A DNA stretch of 64,000 bases from positions 4,526,001 through 4,590,000 of the forward strand of contig JAHRBC010000003.1 of the NCBI GenBank assembly GCA_022702545.1, written 5' to 3'. Below the pieces are notes generated by a model. The model was not told the origin of the DNA, did not search any database, and worked only from the letters and a program-made list of their open reading frames with translations. This document shows positions 11,677 to 22,735 of the stretch, one piece after another. Position 1 is the stretch's first letter; each line of letters opens with the position of its first letter. The DNA is from Phycomyces nitens. Lineage: Eukaryota > Mucoromycota > Mucoromycetes > Mucorales > Phycomycetaceae. Both the position numbers and the translations under genes were made by a program.

Positions 11677-14600
11677 TTAAAATGTATATAGCAAACGAGC
11701 TAGACATTTAAGCGTGGATTTGTCAAGATTGTTCCATTCTAAACATGCCGATCAAAATATACATGCCAGAAGCTTGTTTTTATGGTATGCCTCAAAGTTA
11801 CTTTTCTACTAACCTGGCTGTCTCCTCTCCCTTGGCTCCCCAATACGAGTAGCTTCAAACTATAAGAAAATGAATGTTTGTAAACGTTTATCTCGCCTAC
11901 CAGATTAATTCAGAGCTTTTGTATTTCCCGAGTATACAGAAACGACAAAGGTAACATTGGAAAATTTACAGTTTTTCTTTGTCATTTTTTTACATAACGG
12001 TAAAAATTGCCTTAATAGTCTTGGCTCATGTTTTAAACTATTGCAAGTTTGAAAGATTATACCTTTTATAGCCTTTTTCAACAATGCCTGTAAGGATATC
12101 TTTAATTCGATGTTAATTTATAGACTAGAGATGAACAGTGTAGACTCTCCCAACAGAACTTTTGGGTTCTATTTTTACAAGACATTTATTATAACGACAA
12201 TAAAGCTGGCTGTTCACTTTTTTTTTTGCTATGGCTTTACATACTAAATTAGTTGGGTTTTTCTTTTTCTCTGCACTTTTGTAATTAGGGAGCTGTTGGC
12301 GTGCTCAATATAATTGATAAACACCAATGTTCAGGGATAGATATTTTTTGAGTTAAGGGGAAGAGAGTGCTACGGATCTAATAGTTTTATATAATCGTAT
12401 TATCCGAGGCCGTATTTCCACATGCATCAAATAAAACCTTCTTTTCCCTCCATTATGAGTATGGCCTACTTCCATATGTTGTAGAGAGTAGCTTGCTAAT
12501 AAAAATAACAGCTAATTATGAGTATGGGGCTATAAAACAAGACGAGAAATAGAATTTAAAAAAAAATATAAGATGCACCAGGATTCTTAAATTATAATAG
12601 CCAGAAATAATAAAAATGAAACATGCCAACAAACCATTCTCATTTCTCAAATACAATATTTAGTTTATGAACCATCTGCATACTTTGTGAAATGTATAAA
12701 TTGTACAAAAAATATTCAAAAGTGTACAAATCTGAACCTGGAGATTATATAGATAATCTATGGAATTGGTATAAGGATTATCAAAGAGGTTTAGAAATAA
12801 GATGGTCTGTACTACAAATAATCTCATTCTGCCATCATTTCAGTAGTCTATACAAGGAAAGATAGAAAAGCGTGTAAACATCAGCATAATTATTTGCAGG
12901 ATATCATGGTCAAATGTAACCAAGACTAACACACATACACATTGTGTCACTAATCACTCGTCATGACCAAAGAATCCAAGACACCTTGATACATAAATCT
13001 CATTTTTGAGTACGAGTATATTACTCTGTTTTTTCAACCAAAGGTGCCATGGTAAAAGAGAGAACCAACTCTACAGATCCGGATTCAGTCTTCTTTATTG
13101 GTTTTTGGAGGTGCAATGGAAAGACAAGTGTCACATATTAGCTCTGATTCAGCTGGAAATAAAAAAAAGTTATCAGAGAGTGTCATATGTCCATTGAGGA
13201 ATCATGCTGGAAGAATCATAATGGTCGGCTGAACCTTCCAGTCAGATTGTGTACCAACCGAGTAATGATAATGAGTGTTGAGTGGGGTATGGATCGACAA
13301 AGGTCCCAATGCCTTTGCCCTGGAACCTTTGATGGTATTGTAGGCCTATTCAGCAGATTTCCGAGTTATTCGAGTCACAAGAGGGTTAAAGAGAATCAAA
13401 ATTAATAGGCCTGTAGTCAAAATAGACATGTGCTCTTATTCAACGTTAGGCTCATTTTATAACCTTTGTGATGAAATAATAGAGATATAATTGTCGAGGG
13501 ACTTGTGGGAATAACAAGAATAACAGTGACAGAATAAATGTTTCTGTTGGTAAGAATCATTGGATAAAGAGAACCAAGACACAAAGGTATCTACAAGGCC
13601 TCTTCCAGTGACACGATTTAAACCGCCTAGTGTCTGGCATTCTACGATACCAAAAAAAAAAAGCATTGAAATCCGAATCTAATGTGGTCATTTACTCTGG
13701 ATCAGGATACTCGTGTATGCTCTGGAGTTTTGGGCAGGAAGGACACGGTCGGCCCATTAAAAGTGTTGCATTTCTCTTTGGTTGTTAGTTGCTAGTTGCA
13801 GTGTGTGATTGATTAAGGGGAATGGTTTGGTGCTGTGGAACGAATGACAGAGGGGTGTGACTTGCGGAATGAAGCAACAGCTTTGCAGACAACCTCCTGA
13901 GATATGACTTGCTCTGATAGGGATTTCTGGAATGGTAATTGATCCTTGGTGTAGCATTTCATAGAAATAGGATTAGCCACCTCTGATTTGAATTAAAAAG
14001 ATTTAATGCCCAATTCATTACGGGACTGGCTTATGAAGTTAAAGTATGGACAAGTAAGGAACACAGATCCTTGACTATAGCCAGATAATGCGGGCCACTT
14101 GTTCAGGGGTATTGAAAGAATTTTGATGGCTAAAATGACTATTTGGCAAATATGATATAAGTTATACTTTAAATTTCAAAGACAAACTTTGATGACAAGA
14201 ATAGCATTGTTGGTGAATAAAAAGACATGGATAATCATATATTGTCCATTTGTAGACCTATTTACCGAGTAGAGTGATCCAGTCGTCTAGTGGTATGCCA
14301 ATAGTCGCTTAAAGAGAGCAGACCACCAACCACGTGTCGCAAAACCAGGCGCCAGGTGTAGAATGACCATCATGGTCTCCGGAAACACCAAGGCTTCAAA
14401 GTGTCCGATTGTAATAGGACAATAAGCAGAATGTAAAGGCTCAGATGATAAAGAAGTCTGTGGTGGCCAGTGAAAAAGGGTGGACATTTGTAGAATTATA
14501 TAAACCTTTTTTTCGCTCTTTGAAAGATCAGTGCTTATTATTATTATTATTATTTTATACTTAATTATCTCACCGAATTATGGGAGGATTCTCAACTCGA

Positions 14601-17460
14601 CTATAACAATATTTTATATTTATTGAAACAGCAAGGAACAATGCATTTCTACTGTGAGTATATAAATGTCTAAAATGCAATAGGTTGTCAAATACATGCT
14701 ATAGAAAATGACATTTAACTAGATATTTTATTAAAAAGTACCAACTTTTTGGATCTGTCCTTTTTTTATTTATTTATTTTTACAGCCATGTAATGTGTAT
14801 TTATAAAGGAATTTGGCCGTACATATATATATATATATATATAATTATATTTATATATTTATATAATTATATAATTTATGAAATTGGCATATTCATGTGT
14901 ACATTGATGACGCCAGGTTGGAGGGATAGTTTAGTTGCAACTTCATTTCAAATTGACTTTAATCTAATTCAGATCAAGCACACATTTAGTATATGGGTAT
15001 CCTTGTTACTAAAATATCTGTATGCCCGTTATTATCAAAGGAGGTTCTGTATTCTCTTTATTATTTTTGGGGCAAATCATTGTACATTATAATCATCTTC
15101 AAAAGGATGAGCAAAATGAAATAAGAACTAAATCTCTAGCTCTAGTTAATTTATTCAAACATTTATCCCTAAACCAATATATCTTGAATGTGTTATGAAG
15201 GAGCAAATTATCATAGTGATATTAATTATTGCAAAAACAAAACACACATTTCCATGGTGGGGCAAAATAGTAAAAAATAAATAAATATATTTTTCCCCTT
15301 GTTTCTTTTAGTCCAAGAAAGAAAACAAAGAGAAAGATGCAGCATGAATCTCTCGTGGTACTCCAAGTCTATAGAATACAGGCTTCATGTTTAAGCTGCC
15401 GTCGAGAGATTCATGCAACGATCTGTAGGAGAAAACAGATGTTGTCAAAAAAGCATTATAATTATAATGAGCATTATAATTATAAAATGCATGTTAAAGT
15501 TGAAATATTGACCGTGCACACTCTTTTTATATATATTTATACATTACATATACATGTGTGTTTCAGCTATGCCTTGAACTGCCAAGGGAGTGGCGATCAA
15601 AAGCATCATGATCAGGGCTATACCGACAATAACCAAAATGATAATAGTCCAATCCCATTTGTGCTAATCTTAATGCTCGATTATATATCTTTTTTAGTTT
15701 GACACTACAAAAGGGGGTGTCGAAAGAAGAATAGTATCTTATTTTATTTTAGTCTCGATCAAACCATCTTTAAACAAGGGTAGAATCCGATGCTGACCAC
15801 CTCTTTTGTTCAGCATCTGCTTGTAGACATTTGTTTAAAAAAGATTCCCAATAAGCCCTCTGGTATCAATTGTGAAAAGAGCCAATGTATAATAAGGGAT
15901 CAAGAAAAAGGCAGGAAGAGCAACTAGAATGACAAACAAGTAAAGAGATGTACAATTTTGTGTGTCTGGAGAGTCAGAAGTACAGGCGAGGAGTAAAGAG
16001 GCAGATCAAGCAGGGCATGTTAGTTGATGCAGGAAAAAAAATATATTTATTGTAATATAATCTACATGTTCTCTAAGTATACTTATAAAGTAAATCCGTA
16101 AATATATATTGGAATACAGCATGGCTTGGTCAGACCACGATCGACTATTGACAAATACTGATATAAAGAAGGAGAAGACATTCTTTTCTTTAATATACCG
16201 AGTTTATCAAACTAATCAAAAGTCATACATTTGTGTATATATCTTGTGAGTCTCAATCGATAGAAAAGATTCGGTTCTTAGTTCTTGTCTTATGCACTAT
16301 ATCCTATCATCTGAAGTATTGTGATCAATAAACCTAGCATATCTTAAATTATCGTAATGATATTGATATTTAACCTAATCAACTGGCAATGTTACTGATT
16401 TAACAATCAATACGAAAAATATCGATATATACATATGTCGATATTCATAATATTTATTATATATGCTCCTTGGCGCGAATTAATCGTGGTGATATTGGAG
16501 AACACATACATTACTATTGATAGAGTTCACTAATATCCAATCTTGTAGAGTTTATGGAGGGTATTATTATGGTAAATGTAAGAGAAGAAGGAAAAAAAAA
16601 AGAGGGGAACCTAACCAAATAGGAGATCAATACACACACACACATATATATATATATAAAGGGATTAAAGTAGGAGATCTGTAAAGGAGTTGTGCGCGGG
16701 TAGTGTAATGGCACCCTTTAGCGATCAGTTTCTGGTTGGTGTGTATAGACTATGGGACCTTGAACTCCCCTGAATTAGCTATAAGAAATAAAATGGCTAA
16801 TGAAAAGCAAGGCTGTCTAATGATACTGTCCAAGTACGCAATGTTGGTGAATTGCTAAATTACCTACGTCAATTGCTACACCTTTTGCATAGTATGAGAA
16901 TAATAATAAACTTTTTGATTAAACTTGGCGCCAGATAACCATGCTTAACTTCCTTTCTCATCAAAAGAAGAAGAATTATAAGAAGAAGAAAAAATATTTA
17001 AGACCTTTTCATCTTTAGTATAATATCATATAATAAAATATATGGCAATCACATAGTACCATTCAACCCCTTCAATGTATATATGCTCGACAACAGAAAG
17101 AAGATTTTATATATACACATATATAAAATAATAAGAAAAAACCTTCATATTGCTCCCTGTTTTTGTAAAAAATGTTCAATAAAAAGAGCCCTTGTTTAAA
17201 ACATTGTTTTGTTTGATGACAAATACTTCTTTTTTGATTTTCTGTATTTTCATATTGGGTTGATACCGATATTATTATTTTTACTCTTGTATTTTAAAAT
17301 AAAAAAGCCTTTGCTAGCAAGTTGGCCCTACTTCTTCACACTAGTCGATCAAATTAATTTAAAAAAACATATATACACACACACACAGACATTTTGGTAA
17401 GTGTCTACTGCACTGATATCAGTATTGACGCAAATATTGGTTCCAATAGATATCTTCATC
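9700..17460. other. Long gene-poor AT-rich region
   Basis: Nearly 8 kb with no gene that can be supported. Open frames are short, mostly low complexity, and without domains. It contains (TA)n runs at about 11323-11336, 11644-11673 and 14820-14842, several T/A homopolymers, and a 14-bp inverted repeat at 15342-15416. The minus-strand frames at 10560-10889 (109 aa) and 14287-14487 (66 aa) are the least bad candidates; the latter has a TATA-like sequence about 15 nt before its ATG, but neither shows a family or a splice continuation. The region could hold non-coding RNAs, long promoters or old decayed elements. Confidence 0.6.
15342..15416. repeat. 14-bp perfect inverted repeat (hairpin)
   Basis: GCATGAATCTCTCG at 15342-15355 is repeated as its exact reverse complement at 15403-15416, with a 47-nt spacer. 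Matching is also partial just outside the arms. It lies in the gene-poor region, far from coding sequence, so it is not part of a recognised gene. It might be a small RNA hairpin, a protein-binding site or a remnant of a foldback element. Confidence 0.6.
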
Positions 17461-18084
17461 ATGGACATTAAACACTTATTATGCTATCCGTGCGAATCGT
17501 TCTCGCCGATTGAATACAACCATTCGCTCGAAAAGAATCAGTTCAACTACACAGACAAAATTTACCAGCAGCCAGAACTATGGTCGAATGCAAGTACCGT
17601 CAGTGCATATTGCAATAGCATATGTACCAGTAGTCACAGCACAAGGACCAGTCGTAGTGGCAGTGTCAGTAGCAGCAGCAACAGCGTCCAAAGCAGCAGC
17701 TCACCAATCCAACCTCCAGAATCTCTTGTTCAACACAAGCGCGAGGATCCCAAAAAACATTGGTCAAATACCAAAGACATTACCATACGACAATCTCGCA
17801 TGCCTTACAAGGAACGCCGCAGCTCGGTACAAACCAGAACTCCGTGGTCTCCTGTCGAGGATGAATTGCTGCAGAAAGGATATGAAAAGGGATATTCATG
17901 GGCCATGATATCTTCAGCATATCTTCCTCGCCGTTCTCGAGGATGTTGCTGGGGAAGATTCAAGACTCTGCAGAGTAAGAATCTCATCAATGTAAAGCAG
18001 CAAAAACACCAGCACAACCGCCTTGGCCGACGACTCTGGAAATCAATGGAGATCATCAACCAACCCATTGCTCCTGCTCAATAA
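17461..18084 (+). CDS. Myb/SANT-like (homeodomain-like) DNA-binding protein
   Basis: Single-exon gene, 207 aa from the first ATG. The C-terminal third (residues about 131-185) has a Myb/SANT-like helix-turn-helix: TPWSPVEDELLQKGYEKGYSWAMISSAYLPRRSRGCCWGRFKTL-. The spacing of W-x18-19-W followed by a basic third helix with W is typical. Before it lies a Ser-rich low-complexity segment (residues about 45-90). Such proteins usually act as sequence-specific transcription factors in the nucleus; no target can be inferred. The gene stands alone between two gene-poor stretches. Three codons for SSS-type runs and CAG/AGC repeats explain the open alternative frames over it. Confidence 0.75.
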   Translation: MDIKHLLCYPCESFSPIEYNHSLEKNQFNYTDKIYQQPELWSNASTVSAYCNSICTSSHSTRTSRSGSVSSSSNSVQSSSSPIQPPESLVQHKREDPKKHWSNTKDITIRQSRMPYKERRSSVQTRTPWSPVEDELLQKGYEKGYSWAMISSAYLPRRSRGCCWGRFKTLQSKNLINVKQQKHQHNRLGRRLWKSMEIINQPIAPAQ

Positions 18085-20016
18085 CCTGACATTCTTTCTG
18101 CTCATTCTCCATATTTTATTATATCATTTTTTCTACCCTGAATCCCAGATTCTCGTCTTTTTCTTTTTCACAGCTACCCATTGCCTTTTTTCAAACATTT
18201 CCGGTTCAATGACCCCTGCAACACACGAATCTATTCTATCTTGCAAACAATCTTATTTTTAATACTTTCTTTACTATGTTTTTATTTCAATATTCTTACG
18301 ACTACACAAGCATGCGTGTCCTAGTTGCTTTATGATCAATTCTTACTCTATTCGATTACATGTATGCCTTTTTCTTTCTATTATACTTTATATATTTGGC
18401 TTGCCCAAATGCCCTTTATTATTCTTACGTTAAATTGGCTGGCTTTATTTCCTTTTTTCTTGCTTTATATTCAATCTATACCTTGCTTATCAACCTACTT
18501 TATTTTAAAAAACAAATATATATATAAACCTTGGCGTTTACGCTAATCTTATCTACATGTACGTGTATCTTATACACAACTATGACCATTCTATCAATGA
18601 TGGTATTGATGATAATAGTAACAGCAATAAATTGGTGCTATTAAAACATATAATACTAATGTGAATTAAAGTCTGCTTTAAATTGAATATGTATCATTGC
18701 AATTAACCTGCAAAATAAACAATTGGGTTTACTTATAGAAAGGCACAGTGATGTTATACATTTGATATTCCCTATAAAAATCTCGACTATATCGACATTC
18801 CTACTTTTTTGATAAACATTAAGGTCCCAGATGAAAATATCTATATATTGTGCTTATCCTTGGTGTTTATTCCAGATATTTAATTTGCCACTCAAATAAT
18901 GACCTATTGTTAAATTTAAACCCTTGCACCCAAATCTAGCATATATTGTTTCGGCAAACAAGATGATATTAAAACTGCCGTAACTGATATTATTGGGCAG
19001 CATGCCAATTGGCCCAATAGCCTGTGCTTTAGGCTTATATAATCCTACGCGCTATATATTTATACATGTAATTGGATAGATAGTCGTACCCATTAAGCAC
19101 TGCATGTACTTTAGCCAATAGTAATCTGGATGTAGTCTGATTTCAAAGAATTTCCCGGATTTGACACTGGGTCCAAAAGCAAAGAGTCTTGTTTTCAAAG
19201 GTATATTGCTTGGTTCCAATTCTTCTTGACTAGAAGGACCGAGTATTATTGAATGTCATTAAAGGCACAATATGATCACAAGACTAGATAATAAAGCAGA
19301 CTGTTACCATGGAGTCTAATTTCAAATAAACATCAATCTCTGGGTTTTCCATCGATAAGCCAAGCTATTCAGCATAATCCTACAATCTGATCCAAGTAAC
19401 TGGAAAGAGTGTTGTCCCAAGAAAAGAAAAAGAGGCTCAGGATATTTGGTAAGCATATTTACCCTATTTGTTCTTGTTTGTATCTTTGTCGAATAGAATT
19501 CTGGTTTATAATGGTTTTTAGGCTTTTGGTTTTGATCTCTACTGTGGGGATTAATTATGCATAATGATTTGCTGAGCAATCATACAAAATATCAATTTTA
19601 ACCAGGACATACGGACTCAGCAATCTATCGAAATTGTTCAATAAATGGTTCTTGTGTATGCCAATTAATGAAACAAGTACAAACATATGTAATTTTGATC
19701 AGAAGAAAACTGTCATCGTCGATTATCGAGAATTTGAGGTGATTTGTAATCCGAGGAGACATTCTATTGGACGACTGACTCTTCATAATTCCTGCCAATA
19801 TTTCTACATGTGCTGATTAAGTGGATATGTCATTGAGAAAACCTAATATGGGAGTACGCGCCATCCACAGCCGACCGGCCATTCAATTTCCAAATTAACC
19901 GAAAATATAATAGACATTTTCAGCGGCCCAAAATTTGACGTGGTACAAACAGTCCATATAAAAAGCCAGACTATGACCATTCTCTCTTTCTTCTGCATCT
20001 ACTACACCACTCAAAA
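18085..20016. other. AT-rich intergenic region
   Basis: Pyrimidine-rich 3' flank of the Myb-like gene, then about 1.5 kb of AT-rich DNA without a supportable gene. Short open frames (for example 19322-19579 minus and 19634-19816 plus) show no domain. The last 100 bases hold the promoter of the peroxidase gene. Confidence 0.6.
19957..19963 (+). promoter_or_regulatory. TATA box of the glutathione peroxidase gene
   Basis: TATAAAA sits 60 nt upstream of the ATG at 20017, followed by a pyrimidine-rich stretch (CTCTCTTTCTTCTGC) typical of fungal transcription start regions. Confidence 0.55.
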
Positions 20017-20812
20017 ATGAAGACTCTCTACGATTTCACCATCAAGAACATCAAGAACCAGGACTGGAACTTGGATTCCCTCAAGGGAAAGGTAACCTGA
20101 CTAGGTTTTGCAACAATGTATCTTACCCACAACTATCTAGGTTGTCCTTATTGTCAATGTTGCCTCCAAGTGCGGCTTCACCAAGCAGTATGCTGGTCTT
20201 GAGGAGCTCTACAAGAACTACAAGGACAAGGATTTCGAAGTCATTGGCGTTCCTTGCAACCAGTTTGGTGGACAAGGCAAGATTCTGATTTGAAATAATA
20301 ATCATCACGTCTAACACCCTTTTCTTTTCTTTTCTTTTTAGAACCTGGCTCTGAAGAGGGTAAAAGTAACAGACGACCAGGCAGACATATGCTAACCATT
20401 CAATAGAAATCGAAAACTTTTGCTCTCTTACCTGGAATGTCACCTTCCCATTGGCTGCCAAGCAGTAAGTCAAATGAATACTGAATCAAAAGTACTCAAG
20501 GAACTTTAGGGATGTCAATGGTGACAACGAATCTCCTTTGTATGCCTGGTTGAAGGATTCCCAGTCTGGACTTCTTGGGTAAGATATATCCAGAAAATTT
20601 ATATCGAATGGGTCTTATTGACAGAGCTCATTATATAGAATGAAGCGCATCAAGTGGAACTTTGAGGTAAGATATATTAATGTTAATAAAGAGGCCAACT
20701 AATGTGTTTTCCTTAGAAATTCTTGATTGACAAGGACGGCAAGGTTGTCAACCGCTACTCTTCCCTCACCGAGCCCAAGGCCATTGCTGCTGATATCGAG
20801 AAGCTCTTGTAA
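20017..20812 (+). CDS. Glutathione peroxidase (thiol, Cys-type)
   Basis: Cys-type glutathione/thioredoxin peroxidase of about 159 aa, the usual length of fungal Gpx/Hyr1 proteins. It reduces hydroperoxides with thioredoxin or glutathione in the cytosol or mitochondria. The peroxidatic Cys is residue 36 in NVASKCGFT (Sec in animal enzymes), the second motif is [13 protein letters not shown], the resolving Cys is in [13 protein letters not shown] (about 82), and WNFEKFLID holds the catalytic Trp/Asn. Six exons are separated by short introns. The second intron (20277-20341) starts with GC: CAAG|GCAAGA, then a T-rich tract and TTTTTAG. The other introns are GT-AG. Tail ends in EKLL. The start follows a good TATA box. 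Confidence 0.95.
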
Positions 20813-21129
20813 ATCCAACCAGTCATTGTGAATAGGCCCTTCTTTTTTTTTGTTAAAAAAGAAAAGAAGATAATACTCTATTGTTTTCCTTGTGATCTGT
20901 ACAACCCAATCTATCGTATAAAGCAGATGTTATTTGAAGAATAATAAAATAAATACCAGTTAAAAAACACCATCTTGATACATAAAAAAAAACACTTGTT
21001 ACTTTGGCAATAAATCGCTTTTTTGCACACACAAAAGACTAGCAAAATCCAATCGTACTCCGACAAAAGTTATTCCAAAATCATCTCTTTCTTGTGTTTT
21101 TGATAGTGTCAATATTGCTCATTACCAAA
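20813..21129. other. Short intergenic spacer
   Basis: Spacer of 317 bases between two same-strand genes. It holds an A-rich 3' flank with AATAAAATAAA near 20942, a likely 3'-end signal for the peroxidase gene, and the presumed promoter of the hydrolase gene. No coding signal. Confidence 0.55.
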
Positions 21130-22090
21130 ATGTCAAAACAAATCATCCCAGTCATTGGCCTTCAGTTGACTGTCTATGGCCTAGAGGAGTACAAGGCTCT
21201 CAAAATCCAGCCTCCAGTAGCTGTAGTATTTGCCCTTCATGGCCGTGTTCGTAAGGGTTAAACAACTACAAAACACCAATTCTGAATGGGTTGCATTAGA
21301 AAACATGACAAAGATGGATCCAATCTGCCAAGCACTCTGCAAATTGAACAAGAATCCCTCTAGACAAAGACACATCATTGTAGTTGCATTCGACCATCCC
21401 AACCACGGCAGCCGAAAGCTAAACCATCTTTCCAATTTTGGATGGTCTGAAGAGGGCTATGCTAACCCCAACCATGCCATGGATATGTGGTCTATGCTCT
21501 ACAACTCTTCTCGAACTATATCTGACCTCATGGATGTGCTGGAACATTATCTCTTTGGCCCACAGAAAGAACCAAGAGTACAGGTCTGGGGTGTACTTGG
21601 GTTCTCGATGGGTGGACATGCGAGCATCCTGGCTGCAGCCCAAGGTATGCCAATATACACAACCAAAACAAACAATAACCTTTAGACTACAATAGACCCC
21701 AGACTGACTGTGTGCATTCCCATTGTCGGCACGGCTGATTTCTTGGGCCTAATGGAAAGACGTCTTGAAGAAGCAGACTTGTCCCAGCATGCCCATCTTC
21801 CTAGGCCATTTTGTGAAATGGTCAGACAGAGAACAGCCAACCTCGAAGGCCATCTAAGCACCACAAAGCTACTTATGATCAGTGGCCAGAAAGATACATT
21901 GGTCCCAGCATCTTCCAACGATGCCTTTATCAATCGTCTATCCAAAGTACACCAAGGGAAACAAGGCAATGATTGGAAGTGTGTGGTTATCCCGGGAGTA
22001 GGCCATGAATGGTGCCCAGAGATGATTGACATGAGTGTAGAGTGGTGTAATAAATGGATGGTGCATACATCTCCAATCAATAAACTGTAA
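21130..22090 (+). CDS. Alpha/beta hydrolase
   Basis: Alpha/beta hydrolase of 286 aa from exons 21130-21250, 21300-21644 and 21696-22090 (861 nt, in frame). An early strand and oxyanion region read VVFALHGRV. FDHPNHGSR follows, then the nucleophile elbow GFSMGGHAS (GxSxGG). The acid is likely Asp in SGQKDTLVP and the His is in PGVGHEWCP, close to the C-terminus; all three are in canonical order. The layout resembles small esterase/dienelactone-hydrolase-type or prolyl-oligopeptidase-like fungal proteins. No signal peptide or TM helix, so probably cytosolic. Substrate unknown. Ends 113 bp from the convergent FAM32A-like gene. Confidence 0.85.
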
Positions 22091-22203
22091 ACAAGCTTTG
22101 CTTTCAATTTTATATAATATCAAATCCACAGTTCAATTGTAATATACATATATGTATATATATGTATGTATATATATATGTATCGGTGGGCACACGCGTC
22201 CTG

Positions 22204-22638
22204 TTAGCCAGGTCCAACCTTGGGAATGTCATAATGCTCGCTGAGATGCTCGAGTTTCTTGTTAAACTCATAGACGTTCTCCTTGTGGGATCTAGTCGCG
22301 GCCTTTGCAACACGTTCCATTTGCTAATCCACAATTGAGTACATTGTTATCATTGTTGCCAACCACTTACTCTCTTTAACTTGGTCTCTTCAAATTTGCG
22401 TTCTGCCTCTGTCTTTTCCACAACGGTAACCCGATGAGCTCCACTTTCATCTTGTCTTTGTCCATCATCATGGATAGCTCGTGCTAGTTTCTCTCGTTCA
22501 GATTTTGCTTTCTTTTTCTTTTTTCTGTAATCATTCTGTGAGATTGATGATCTAGACCATTTTGCATGCTTACTTTATAGGAGAGTCGCTCCCTTTGAAT
22601 TTGAGCGACCCTTTACTGACTTGATCATACGCAGACAT
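22204..22638 (-). CDS. FAM32A homologue
   Basis: Homologue of FAM32A, 112 aa, the same length as the human protein. Exons 22574-22638, 22371-22524 and 22204-22323 give exactly 113 codons including stop. The N-terminus MSAYDQVSKGSLKFKG parallels MEAYEQVQKGPLKLKG; a Lys-rich block KKKKKAK follows; the C-terminus RQMERVAKA..SHKENV.EFN and LSEHYDIPKVGPG matches RQMERILKKASKTH and LTEHYDIPKVSWTK. In animals FAM32A is a nuclear factor that binds the catalytic spliceosome and promotes exon ligation. The basic block suggests nuclear location here as well. It lies 97 bp downstream of the lipase stop codon in the same direction, so the promoter must be very short or overlap the lipase 3' UTR. Confidence 0.93.
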
Positions 22639-22735
22639 GACTCATACGTTGCGATCAGAAAGTGCAAGAGTAAAAAAAGAAAAGCACACGAATAGAAAAT
22701 TTTATGTTGCATTTATTTTAAACTCCGAAACCCTT

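Noticed and set aside
14276..14360. tRNA-like start GTCGTCTAGTGGTATG
   Set aside because: No B-box, no cloverleaf; only the A-box words match.
14287..14487. Minus-strand 66-aa frame preceded by a TATA-like sequence
   Set aside because: Too short, no family, no plausible next exon; retained only as a note in the gene-poor region.
16692..16770. tRNA-like A-box (GTAGTGTAATGG) followed by a weak B-box-like GGGACCTTGAACTCCC
   Set aside because: The acceptor stem does not pair, no convincing anticodon arm can be drawn and the T-loop deviates from TTCRANY. A decayed tRNA or SINE head is possible but not supported.
17401..17460. Upstream start of the Myb-like protein at 17401
   Set aside because: That codon is GTG; the first ATG in frame is 17461. 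The same logic rejects the upstream GTG/TTG starts at 6363, 26154, 28990, 37239 and 56769.
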